The notes under the pieces: model-generated
Told to the model about the DNA's origin: nothing
What the model saw: only the letters and a program-made list of their open reading frames with translations
The model's database searches: none
Part shown: positions 55,318-64,000 of the stretch, one piece after another
Position numbering within the stretch: position 1 is the stretch's first letter
Layout: each line of letters opens with the position of its first letter
Translations under genes and position numbers: made by a program
DNA from: Imbricaverruca yamaguchii
Taxonomy: Eukaryota > Arthropoda > Thecostraca > Neoverrucidae
Direction: 5' to 3'
Length of the DNA stretch: 64,000 nucleotides
NCBI GenBank assembly: GCA_034440575.1
Contig: JAOTOL010001214.1
Coordinates: 186,001 to 250,000, forward strand

Positions 55318-56130
55318 TGCAGACTACTCAAGAACTACACCCTGTGCTTCCATGAAACACCTGGAAAGTTGTGTTACATCCCTGAACATACCATGCCAAT
55401 TTTCTCTCCTAGAATCATAGCTCACGCTGGACCGAAACGAATGCTGTTTTCCTCCAGCAAATCCGACCTGATTTTTTTTTAATCTCATGAGGGCCGAATA
55501 AGCCTGCCCATACTGCAATATATCCCTGCTTTGTGTGTGCGGAAATGGGGTTAATGCCCAGAATGCATGGCAAAGCTTTAGTGTTAACAGGTGGTGCTTG
55601 AGCAACACCTCTGAGTGGCTCAGTCCCGTCTAGCGTTTATAAATTCAACATCAGTGCCCATGGGGATGCGTGGCAAGGCACCACTGAGAAACCACAATAT
55701 CCAGTAAAAGCGCCATCTGAGATTGCCGAAACACCTCGGAGGGCCGCTGGTGTCGTATCACAGCCTGACTGTGATCCGTCCCCGCAGTAGGGTCAGCCTC
55801 GTTACTCGGCTGGCCAGGGAGTTGGCGCTCCCTCGGGGTAACACAGCCGCCACGATAAGGGGTGCGGAAACGCGGAGGTGTTTCCGGGGACTCGTGTAGT
55901 CCCCATCGTCCATCCTTCTCTTCAGATTCCAGTATCCACCCCATCCACCGACCTTCTGTACGTCTTTCATCCAACCCAGTATACCAACCCCTCCCTTGTC
56001 ACGAGCAGATAGGCCAGCTTCCCCTGGCCTATCCCTCCGTTCAGTTTTATCGGGGTAGCCGCGCCCCCTCGGCCCGTCCCCCGGGGTTGACGGACTCCTG
56101 GAGGTTGAGGTCCCCCGTCGCACGGTGCTA
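55318..56130. other. Unique sequence before the LINE
   Basis: I see no supported gene. The 131-codon minus-strand frame (55758-56153) shows no domain. The GC content rises from about 55740, so part may belong to the LINE 5' UTR. Confidence 0.4.
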
Positions 56131-56459
56131 GTTGTGACGGGGGACCAACACACCTCTTTGGTCCTGATATCCCGGAGGGGCTGGCGGGCCCGTGGGGCCT
56201 CACACGGGTCAAGTGGCTGGTCGCTTTGGGCCGGGGGCCCGGGACTATTCCCGGTGACCGCCGGCCCGGCCGGCCGGGGTCAAGGGGTGGGCGGCACTGT
56301 TTCTCGGTCGGGGTGGTGAGTATCTCTCTCCCAGCCAGGGATGGCGTCGCCTGACCCGTATAGCTCCTTGGGCGCCTGGCGACCTCCCGTACGCGGGACC
56401 CAGGCGTCCCCTCAGTAGGGCCCTATGCGGTGGGGCGCTCTAGGAGCCGAGACAACATA

Positions 56460-57236
56460 ATTATGTATGGCATCTACCAACAAAAAAAAATCCTCCTGGT
56501 TCCTCCCGTAGGGGCCAGACCAGTCGTTCTACTGTCCCACGTATTCTTATTTTCAGAGGACAGACAAAGTCACTCTCCTCGTTGTCGCCCTTCCAGCGAC
56601 GCGACGGATGCGACCGATTTGGGAAGGTTTTGCGTTCTGAGAAGTTGAGAGACGGCTCCTTGGAGGTAGAATTCGCACATGCAGGAGAGGCGGAGAGTGC
56701 ATTGCTGGTATCTGAGTTCATATATATATAGTGTTCGGAAGGATGGGGTAAAAGTAGACGAGACCATACTAATCAACATAGAGCCACATAAAACAAAAAA
56801 AAATACCTCACGAGGCGTGATAAACTGCTTCGACTTGAGAGATGTGCTGGAGGAAGAAATCGTAGATGGACTGTCCGAATTTGGTGTGACCGGGGCAAGG
56901 AAGATGAAGGTGAGGAGAGGGCAGACATGATCCAAACCAACAATGTCATCTTAACCTTCAATACTACCGATCACCCCACTGAAATCCACGTAGGGTATAT
57001 TCGTGCGAAGGTACGCACTTTTCTCCCAAATCCAATGTGATGCTTCACATGTCAGAGGTTCGTACATACAACAGTATTGTCGAAATCGCCCAGTGTGTGG
57101 TAGGTGTGCCTCTTACGACCACACCAGTGAATCCTGCAACTCCAAGACGATATCCTGCGTGAACTGCGGCAAGGGACAAAGTCCACACGCTTCATTTGAA
57201 AGAACCTGTCCAAGTTACATGAGGGAAAAGAGATAA
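56460..57236 (+). pseudogene. LINE ORF1, gag-like with zinc knuckles
   Basis: Fragments in different frames begin MASTNKKKSSWFLP (56468) and end in a knuckle region: CFTCQRF near 57041, then CGRCASYDHTSESC and CVNCGKGQSPHASFERTC (57094-57215). These CxxC-H-C motifs are typical of LINE ORF1 proteins that bind the element RNA. Frameshifts separate the blocks. Confidence 0.7.
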
Positions 57237-57789
57237 TATCGATAAAGTGCACCCAGAAAATCACGTTCAGAGAGGCTAGGAAAATTTACGAAATGTCTCA
57301 CCCCGTAATCTCGTATGCTGCGAAAGTGAAAAATTCTGCACTGGCTCCACAGTATGCTAACATTACAAACCCAGGCGGCGGTCTAATAGAGCAACTCAGC
57401 ATTCTTCTTAGAAACTTCGGTGTACCTATCCCTTCGCCAACATCTCGCCCTCTGGGAACAGATGTCATCTCATTACCGACGTCCGAAGAATTCGGACCAC
57501 CACACAAATAGTACGTTTCCACCATTCCGGAGGAGGCGTCGGCGCCTCTGAATGTCCCATCACACGCCACCTGGCCCAGCGAACGGGAGCGTGAAAAATG
57601 GGAAGAGACACAGCGAAGGAAACGTCCCAGCAAGTCCTCGGTTTCAGCACCCCTCCCACCAATGCCCAACCTCCCTCAAACCGCCCCATTATCACGTCTG
57701 CTTCCGATCCCACATCAATGCCATCCACAGTGTCATCCGGTGTACCAAAGCCCTTACCACATACCTACACACACTCCATCTCAAACGCT

Positions 57790-58690
57790 ACGTGGTTGTG
57801 CATATGTATGTGGAGCATATGTGGTTATGTGGTTTTGGAGCCAATTTTACCGACCTTCAGGCTGTTTTATCTCAGCGAAATCCCGCCGTTGTCTGTCTTG
57901 AAGAAACCAAGCTGCCGCCTGGGGCCTCTTGCTCACTAAATAGCTACTCAGTATTTCGCAAACATTCCGACTGTTACAGTTGCACATGGTGGAACCATGC
58001 TGGCGGTGCACAAAAGGGTACCTGTGCATCAGGTTACTCTGGGCACACCACTGCAGGCAGTTGCCGCCCGGGCGACATTTGGCGATCGCCCATTAATCCT
58101 CTGCTCATTGTATCTGCCACCTGGGCTTTCTCTCCCATCGGTGGAGCTTGGACTTTTAATGTTAGAGCTCCCATCGCCAGTTCTACTCTTAGGCGATTTT
58201 AACCGTCACCACTCAGCCTGGGGCTGTAACACGACCAATGCCCGGGGAATACTCTTGGAACATTTTATCCATGCCGAGTCGTTATTTCTTTTAAATACTG
58301 GCTCGCCCACATATTTTACTCCACCGTCCGGAAGCACATCTGTTTTAGACCTGAACCTCTGATACCCACAACTGGCGGAACATTTTACCTGATCCGGAGA
58401 CAACGATCCGCTGGGAAGCGACCACTTCCCCGTGTGGTTGGAATACCAAGCTGGAGCTGTCCTTGGCATGAGGCCTCGGAGGTGGAACTTCCGAAAAGTT
58501 GACTGGGGTGAATTTGAGGCGCAATTAGAGGAGAAGTTCACTCCCATCGACGACTTTCCACCCACGGTGGCTACTTTTGCAGCTACAATACTCGAGGCAA
58601 CCACCACGTGTATCCCGATGACCTCTGGGTCTCCCCATCGTACCCCAGTCCCGTGGTGGACTCCGGGAGGCCATCTGTGCCCGTAAGCTA
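57790..58690 (+). pseudogene. LINE ORF2, endonuclease domain
   Basis: The N-terminal block NFTDLQAVLSQRNPAVVCLE with ETKLPPG is in one frame (about 57840-57920). After a frameshift, LILCSLYLPPG, VLLLGDFNRHHSAWGC (about 58180) and GSTSVLDLNL follow. GDFN and ET carry residues of the APE-type active site, and the usual SDH motif survives as GSDHFPVW near 58415 in another frame. A linker with WNFRKVDWGEFEAQL and PVPWWT leads to the RT. Confidence 0.75.
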
Positions 58691-60520
58691 GCCTTTCGAG
58701 CCTTTGACCGTCGAAGCACAACGGCCAATATGATCACACTTATAAAGGCCAGAACATACGCTCGTAGGACTGTTAGGAAAGCCAAACGGAATTCGTGGCA
58801 AAAGTACGTCGGAGGTCTCAGCACATCGACGTCATCCAAGGAGGTCTGGTCGCGAATAAAGCGTATATCTGGTAAATTATAATCCGCTCCGTTCCCAGTC
58901 CTACAAGTAGCAAGTTGCAACATTATACATCCAACTGACGTCGCGAGTGAATTTGGCCGCACGCTATACCAGCGAAGCAGATCCGGGAATGATCACCCCG
59001 ATTTCCTACGCCATCGCTTGCAGAGCGAGAAAATTAGACTAGAGTTTTCCACATCTAAACGGCTGGCATACAACGATCCCTTCACAAAGACAGAGTTAGC
59101 TTCTGCAGTGCTTTCTTTGCGTGAAGTGTCTGAGGGTCCTGATAGAATGCATAACGAAATACTGCGTCACTTGCCACCCTGTGCCCAGGACGTTTTACTG
59201 TCCACGTTAAATTCGCTGTGGAATAGCGGAAATTTCCCTGCAGGTTGGCGAGAGGCCACTGTTATTCCACTCTTGAAGCCCGGGAAGGATGGAAAGGATC
59301 CTCTTCACTATCGTCCGATCTCGATAACATCTTCGCTATGTAAGCTGATGGAGAAAATGGTAAATGTCTGCTTATCTTGCTATCTAGTAGACAGAAAGAT
59401 TTTAGCAAATTCTCAGTGTGCTTTTAGGAAAAATCGCGGTACAATTGACCATCTCATTACCCTTGACACCGACATACGTGCCGCTTATATGAGGAAGCGA
59501 CATGTTGGAGCTGTGTTTTTTGACATTGAGGGCGCATTCGACACAGCATGGCGCCATGGCATACTTGTAAAAATCCATGAATGCGGCCTCCGTGGCCAGC
59601 TGGCTTTCTTCCTTCAAAACTACCTAAAAGATCGTCTGTTCAGAGTCCGTGTTGGCAACCATTTCTCTGGCTGGTTCCAGCAGGAGAATGGGGTGCCGCA
59701 GGGCGGCGTGCTTAGCGTTCCTCTGTTTTCCCTCCTCATTAATGATATCGGCAGTACGCTGCCACCAGCTATCTGTAGCTCGCTTTTTGCCGACGACTTC
59801 GCTATTTGGGCGTCGAGCACCTAGTCACCTGCACTACAAAGGCAGCTACAGCTTGCTGTCTCCCGCTTGGAGCGATGGGCAAACGTAAGTGGCTTCCGTT
59901 TTTCAACGGAAAAAACTGTAGCCACGCATTTCTGTCGTCGTCAAGGCTGGCCAAATATGGAAATTATGCTGCATAAATCAAAAATTCCTGCGAGACTGGT
60001 GGTTAAGTTTTTTGGTGTTATGCTTGAATCTCGCCTAACCTATCGGGACCATTTTAAAATGTTCCGTGACAAGTGTTTTAAAACGCTGAATATACTCAAG
60101 GTGGTTTCACGTACATAATACGGTGCAGACAGACTCACATTGCTGCTTTTATATCGATCCTTAATCCGTTCTAAGCTTGACTACGCGTGCTTTGTGTATG
60201 ACGGTGTATGTGCAACAGCCAAGCGAACGCTGGACACCATTCACCATACTTCGCTACGCATCGGTACCGGGGCATTTCGGACATCACCGGCAGCAAGTCT
60301 GTTGGTAGAAACCAACGAGCCCAGCCTTTCTGTGCGTCGCGAATTGCTTGGGATGCACTATGCATGCAAGCTGCGCCAGTTTCCCGAACACCCCACATAT
60401 CGGTCAGTATTTTCCCGACGCATACTTACTCTGTTCAGAGGGAGACGACTGGGAACATCGATTCCTTTCTGTGCAAGGATCCGCACTTTCTTCGCGAATA
60501 GCGGCATCCGCTTGAGTTGA
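58690..60520 (+). pseudogene. LINE ORF2, reverse transcriptase domain
   Basis: After a basic linker (KARTYARRTVRKAKRNSWQK), the frame from 59018 contains VSEGPDRMHNEILRHLP, HYRPISITSSLCKLMEKM, VFFDIEGAFDTAWR, ENGVPQGGVLSVPLFSLL and FADDFAIW, the full set of RT motifs with catalytic Asp residues intact. The same frame continues past stops at 59822 (TAG), 60116 (TAA) and 60518 (TGA) into thumb-like sequence (VKFFGVMLESRLTYRDH). Only point stops interrupt it, so decay is recent. Confidence 0.85.
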
Positions 60521-61493
60521 GTGCTGCGTGTGGATTCTCTAAAAAGTCCTCCCTGGAGATTGGTCTCTCCAGATATTGATCTATCACTGGCACGCATGAG
60601 AAAAGCTCATGTCGTTCCTGCAGAACTAAAGCTCAGAGCACTGGAATTTATTTCGTCATACGGAGACTACACATCGACCTATACGGATGGTTCCAAAACG
60701 GGCACCGGTGTTGGCAGTGCCTTTGTTATAGACACTGCAACTCGAACATTTTCGCTCCCAGCAAATGCATCCGTGTACACATCGGAATCGGTTGCAATCA
60801 ACAAGGCTGTGTTTTATTGAGATTGGACATGCTACGTCGCATGTGATATATAGCGACTCGCTCAGCAGCCTGTTGGCGCTAGGAGGATTTTACCCACAAA
60901 ACCCAGTGGTACAAGGCGTTCTATCTAAACTTACGCTGCTCAACACAATAGGTAAAAAGTAGTATTCTGTTGGCTCCCAAGCCACGTGGGAATCAGGGGA
61001 AATGAGGCTGCGGATGCTGCAGCGAAACGCGCCGCTCAAGGTCCACGCACTTGACGTCTTCCTCTCCCTGCGAGGGACTTTTTCACAGACATTAGGAGTG
61101 CCGTTCTAAAGAAATGGGAAGCCAGCTAAGAGTGCATGACTGATAATAAGTTGAGGAGAATTAAGCACCATCTCGGTGAGTGACCATCATCATCACATAA
61201 CATTAGACGCAGGGAGGTGGTATTATGCCGCTTGCGAATAGGACGTACATACTGCACACATCGGTACTTTCTGAGCGGTGACGAAAAGCCGTCAAAGGTG
61301 CCGTGCTCCCCTATCAGTACAACACATATTGGTTGCATGCCCAGTACTTGCCCCTGAGCGAAGACGCCACTTCGGGCGCAGTTCAGTCTCGTTACGGGAA
61401 GTATTAGGGAATGAATCTCCCTACATACAATCGGGACAGCTATTCCACTTCCTTGCAGAAGTCAAGTTTGCGACGGTGTATACGTTCCATTAA
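60521..61493 (+). pseudogene. LINE ORF2, RNase H and zinc tail
   Basis: STYTDGSKTGTGVG (about 60673), YTSESVAINKA, YSDSLSSLLALG (about 60849) and CWLPSHVGIRGNEAADAAAK (about 60970) supply the D-E-D-H/D residues of RNase H1-type domains. LCRLRIGRTYCTHRYFLSG and PLSVQHILVACPVLAPERRR form the C-terminal zinc tail. At least two frameshifts (about 60815 and 61290) and one stop lie in this part. Confidence 0.8.
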
Positions 61494-61654
61494 CATGACG
61501 ACAGGTATGTGGTAGAACTGGTATGGTTATGCTGTATGTCTCGACAGTGGATTTTATGTGTCTCATTAAGTAGTTTTAACCAGCTTCCATTCTACAACCT
61601 GATATGACTGACTATGTTACGGGCGCTGCATGACCGCTGCAGTCGATGCGCCCT

Positions 61655-62395
61655 TAACACGCGCCCTGGAGGGGTGGGGGGGGGGGGGCGAAATCCGCCC
61701 ACCCCTCCGGTTTTTCGTAGATAACTCCAGATTTTACCGGCCGATATACGCTATTGTTTGTGTACGTGTCAATAAATGACCGGCGCCTTGTTTAAATTAA
61801 GAAAAATGAAAATCGACCGAAAATTTTTCGAGTTAAGGGTCGCTAAAGTCAAAAACATTTCCTAGCGCCAGATCACAAATATCGTCGCTGATGCGCTTCC
61901 GGTATACTAGCAAAAAGGAAGTGTTCTTGGCAAAACTAGCGACTTGTTTGATGTACATTGTCATGCTACATTGTTCCAGAGTCATGTCAAGTCACCGAGG
62001 TCAAGTCAGGTCAAGTTCATAACAGGTTAACACACGCTCTAGAGGGGTATGGCGAAATCCGCCAATCCTTCCGATTTATTCGTACATAACTCCATATTGT
62101 ACCGGCCGATATACGCCAAATTTATCGCGTACCAGCTTAGAAATGACCGGCGCATTGTTTAAAGCAAGAAAAGTGGAAATCTGCCGAGAAGTTTTCAAGT
62201 TAGGGGCCGTTAAAGTAAAAACAATTCACAGCGTCAGACCACAAAGATCGGCGCTGATGCGCTTCCGTATATTGGCAATAGGGAAGTGTTCTTGACAACA
62301 CTAGCGACTTGTTTGATGCATATTGTTATGCTATATAATTTAAAAGTCATGTTAGGTCGCCGAGGTCAAGTCAGGTCAAGTTCATGACAGGCTAA
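61655..62395 (+). repeat. Two tandem copies of a 370-bp dispersed repeat
   Basis: Copy 1 (about 61655-62027) and copy 2 (about 62028-62395) share ACCGGCCGATATACGC, AATGACCGGCGC, GCTGATGCGCTTCCG, ACTAGCGACTTGTTTGATG and CGAGGTCAAGTCAGGTCAAG. Divergence is moderate. A poly-G run with AAATCCGCC opens copy 1, and a related poly-G plus AATCCGCC lies at 62940. No coding potential is seen. Confidence 0.8.
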
Positions 62396-63164
62396 TGGAG
62401 GCAAACTTGGTCAACTGGAATGTGTCATAAATGCAAATGACTGTCATGCGATTGATGTCACTTTACATGTTACTCCCTATACATCCCGAAATCTACTGTT
62501 TGTCATTGTGTGCCTAAGCGTTTCCATCCTTTATTCATGTATTTCACTCCTTTATTTGCGAAGCCGATTGTGCCGAGCCGCCCAACGGAGCAGTCGGGAT
62601 TGGAGCCCGGTTCCGGTAACTGGAGTAGGTAATGACCTAATAAAGTGCTCCTATATAGGTGACCTGAGGTGAAATGGCGGATCTGACATCTGTATTGCAT
62701 CATTAGTAATGTCCAAAACATCATTAATGCCAATTTTTGAGCATTTAAACACAACCACAGTGATCCATAACAATGACAAGCCAAGCCACGCAAAACCAGA
62801 AAATTTTGCTATTTTGACCTCATTTTACCTTGAAGATATTGACCTAAGGTCATGCACTTTGCACACAATAGAGGTCACTATCGTGCCCATCCACCCTGTG
62901 AATTTCGTTGCTCTAGCCTTCATAGGAGCTGAGATCTTAGGGGGGGGGGGGCGGAATCCGCCCCCCTCTCCAGTGCGCGTTATTTTCAGAGGCCTTCCAG
63001 GCGTGTTAAGCCCCAATTACCAACCAACTAATCAACCGACTGTGATCCGATACAGGTAACGTAGGGTAGGGATGCAGGTCACATGTCACCGGTGCGCCTG
63101 TGCCTGTGCACGCACAGTGGCATTGTAACCTGCACAGAAAGACATCGGAGGCGCACACGGTGAT
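62396..63164. other. Unique sequence
   Basis: No gene is recognised. It includes a poly-G run at 62940 related to the start of the preceding repeat. Confidence 0.5.
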
Positions 63165-63275
63165 TACTGGGTGTGGGTTCCATGGGTGTGGGACCACTGG
63201 GTGTGGGATCACTGGGTGTGGGATCACTGGGTGTGGGATCACTGGGTGTGGGACCACTGGGTGTGGGATCACTGT
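63165..63275. repeat. 15-bp minisatellite, about 7 copies
   Basis: Units read GGTGTGGGATCACTG or GGTGTGGGACCACTG. Confidence 0.9.
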
Positions 63276-63384
63276 GCGTGTGGTCAGCAGGCAGTGCCGG
63301 GCCCGCCACGGTGTGGCGACGCCGGCTCCGGCTGCTCGGAGGTCCTGGCGGTCAGCTGGGCCACCCCCACTCAGCTCAGCTCAG

Positions 63385-64000
63385 CAGTGGCCGGACGAGC
63401 TGCGCGAGGGTTGCGCTGTCTGCGCCAGGCGCGGCGGACGAGCTGCGCGAGAGTTGCGCTGTCTGCGCCAGGTGCGGCGGACGAGCTGCGCGGAGTTGCG
63501 CTTCTGGTGCGGCGGGCTGCGCGAGAGTTGGCTGTCTGCGAGGGCGGCGGACGAGCTGCGCGAGAGTTGCGCTGTCTGCGCCAGGTGCGGCGGACGAGCT
63601 GCGCGGGGGTGCGCTGTCTGCGCCAGGTGCGGCGGACGAGCTGCGCGAGAGTTGCGCTGTCTGCGCCAGGTGCGGCGGACGAGCTGCGCGAGGGTTGCGC
63701 TGTCTGCGCCAGGCGCGGCGGACGAGCTGCGCGAGAGTTGCGCTGTCTGCGCCAGGCGCGGCGGACGAGCTGCGCGAGGGTTGCGCTGTCTGCGCCAGGT
63801 GCGGCGGACGAGCTGCGCGAGAGTTGCGCTGTCTGCGCCAGGTGCGGCGGACGAGCTGCGCGAGGGTTGCGCTGTCTGCGCCAGGCGCGGCGGACGAGCT
63901 GGCGAGGGGCTGTTGGTGGGGTGCGCTGTCTGCGCCAGGCGCGGCGGACGAGCTGCGCGAGGGTTGCGTGTCTGCGCCAGGTGCGGCGGACGAGCTGCGC
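63385..64000. repeat. 43-bp GC-rich minisatellite running off the window
   Basis: Units contain GGCGGACGAGCTGCGCGAGA and GTTGCGCTGTCTGCGCCAGG. Some copies are shortened (63490-63545 and 63900-63920). About 14 copies are seen before the sequence ends, so the full size is unknown. Confidence 0.95.

Larger units (their letters stand above)
56131..61500 (+). mobile_element. Nearly full-length non-LTR retrotransposon (Jockey/I group), inactivated
   Basis: The order is a GC-rich 5' region, a gag-like ORF1 with CCHC knuckles, an apurinic endonuclease, a reverse transcriptase, an RNase H and a C-terminal zinc tail. EN-RT-RNase H order with a gag-type ORF1 is characteristic of Jockey/I-group LINEs. 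Several in-frame stops and frameshifts make it non-autonomous. The 5' boundary is estimated; no poly(A) tail or target duplication is evident near 61500. Confidence 0.8.

Overview
This is a eukaryotic, animal-type window. It has GC-rich exons with GT-AG introns, non-LTR retrotransposons in several states of decay, tRNA-derived SINEs and a very large amount of minisatellite DNA. I see no bacterial operon structure, no intact tRNA or rRNA gene and no CRISPR array. A short TTAGG-rich stretch and the element types suggest an arthropod, possibly a crustacean such as a barnacle. That is a guess, because the only lineage clue is indirect.

Two host genes can be reconstructed on the + strand. The first (3930-11040) is the 3' half of a beta-1,3-galactosyltransferase-like gene: a DDD metal-binding exon, an exon holding the WIDDTYVTG motif, and a probable last exon, with compatible intron phases throughout. 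The second (28627-40231) is a complete four-exon COMMD3-like gene. Its predicted length is 207 residues against 195 for human COMMD3, and every intron phase fits. A probable first exon of an unrelated SWIM-family-like gene lies at 25040-25167, and a possible terminal exon with a poly(A) signal near 50067.

The most striking feature is that the tandem arrays just upstream of three of these exons are built from the exon's own 3' splice site. In the galactosyltransferase intron (42-bp unit, about 43 copies), COMMD3 intron 1 (49-bp unit, about 15 copies) and COMMD3 intron 3 (38-bp unit, about 190 copies over roughly 7.2 kb), each unit is the end of the intron, the CAG acceptor and the first 14-32 bases of the exon. 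The last unit runs directly into the real exon. COMMD3 exon 2 shows the mirror image at its 5' splice site: a 33-bp unit that carries the donor, in about four tandem copies. I propose recurrent tandem amplification across exon-intron boundaries as the main candidate for an undescribed phenomenon here.

Region by region: 1-3929 holds minisatellite and unique DNA; 3930-11040 the galactosyltransferase exons and five intronic arrays; 11325-13950 a 31-bp array and an antisense decayed LINE; 14-24.5 kb SINEs, dispersed repeats and 69-, 44-, 33- and 40-bp arrays; 24-28 kb LINE remnants, a TTAGG hairpin and the SWIM-like exon; 28.6-40.2 kb COMMD3; 41.6-51.4 kb six further arrays, SINEs and a Penelope-like remnant; 52750-55317 a 2.6-kb palindromic transposon-like element with one SINE inserted in its left arm; 56.1-61.5 kb a nearly full-length but inactivated LINE with gag knuckles, endonuclease, reverse transcriptase and RNase H; and 61.6 kb to the end, dispersed repeats and a 43-bp GC-rich array that runs off the window.
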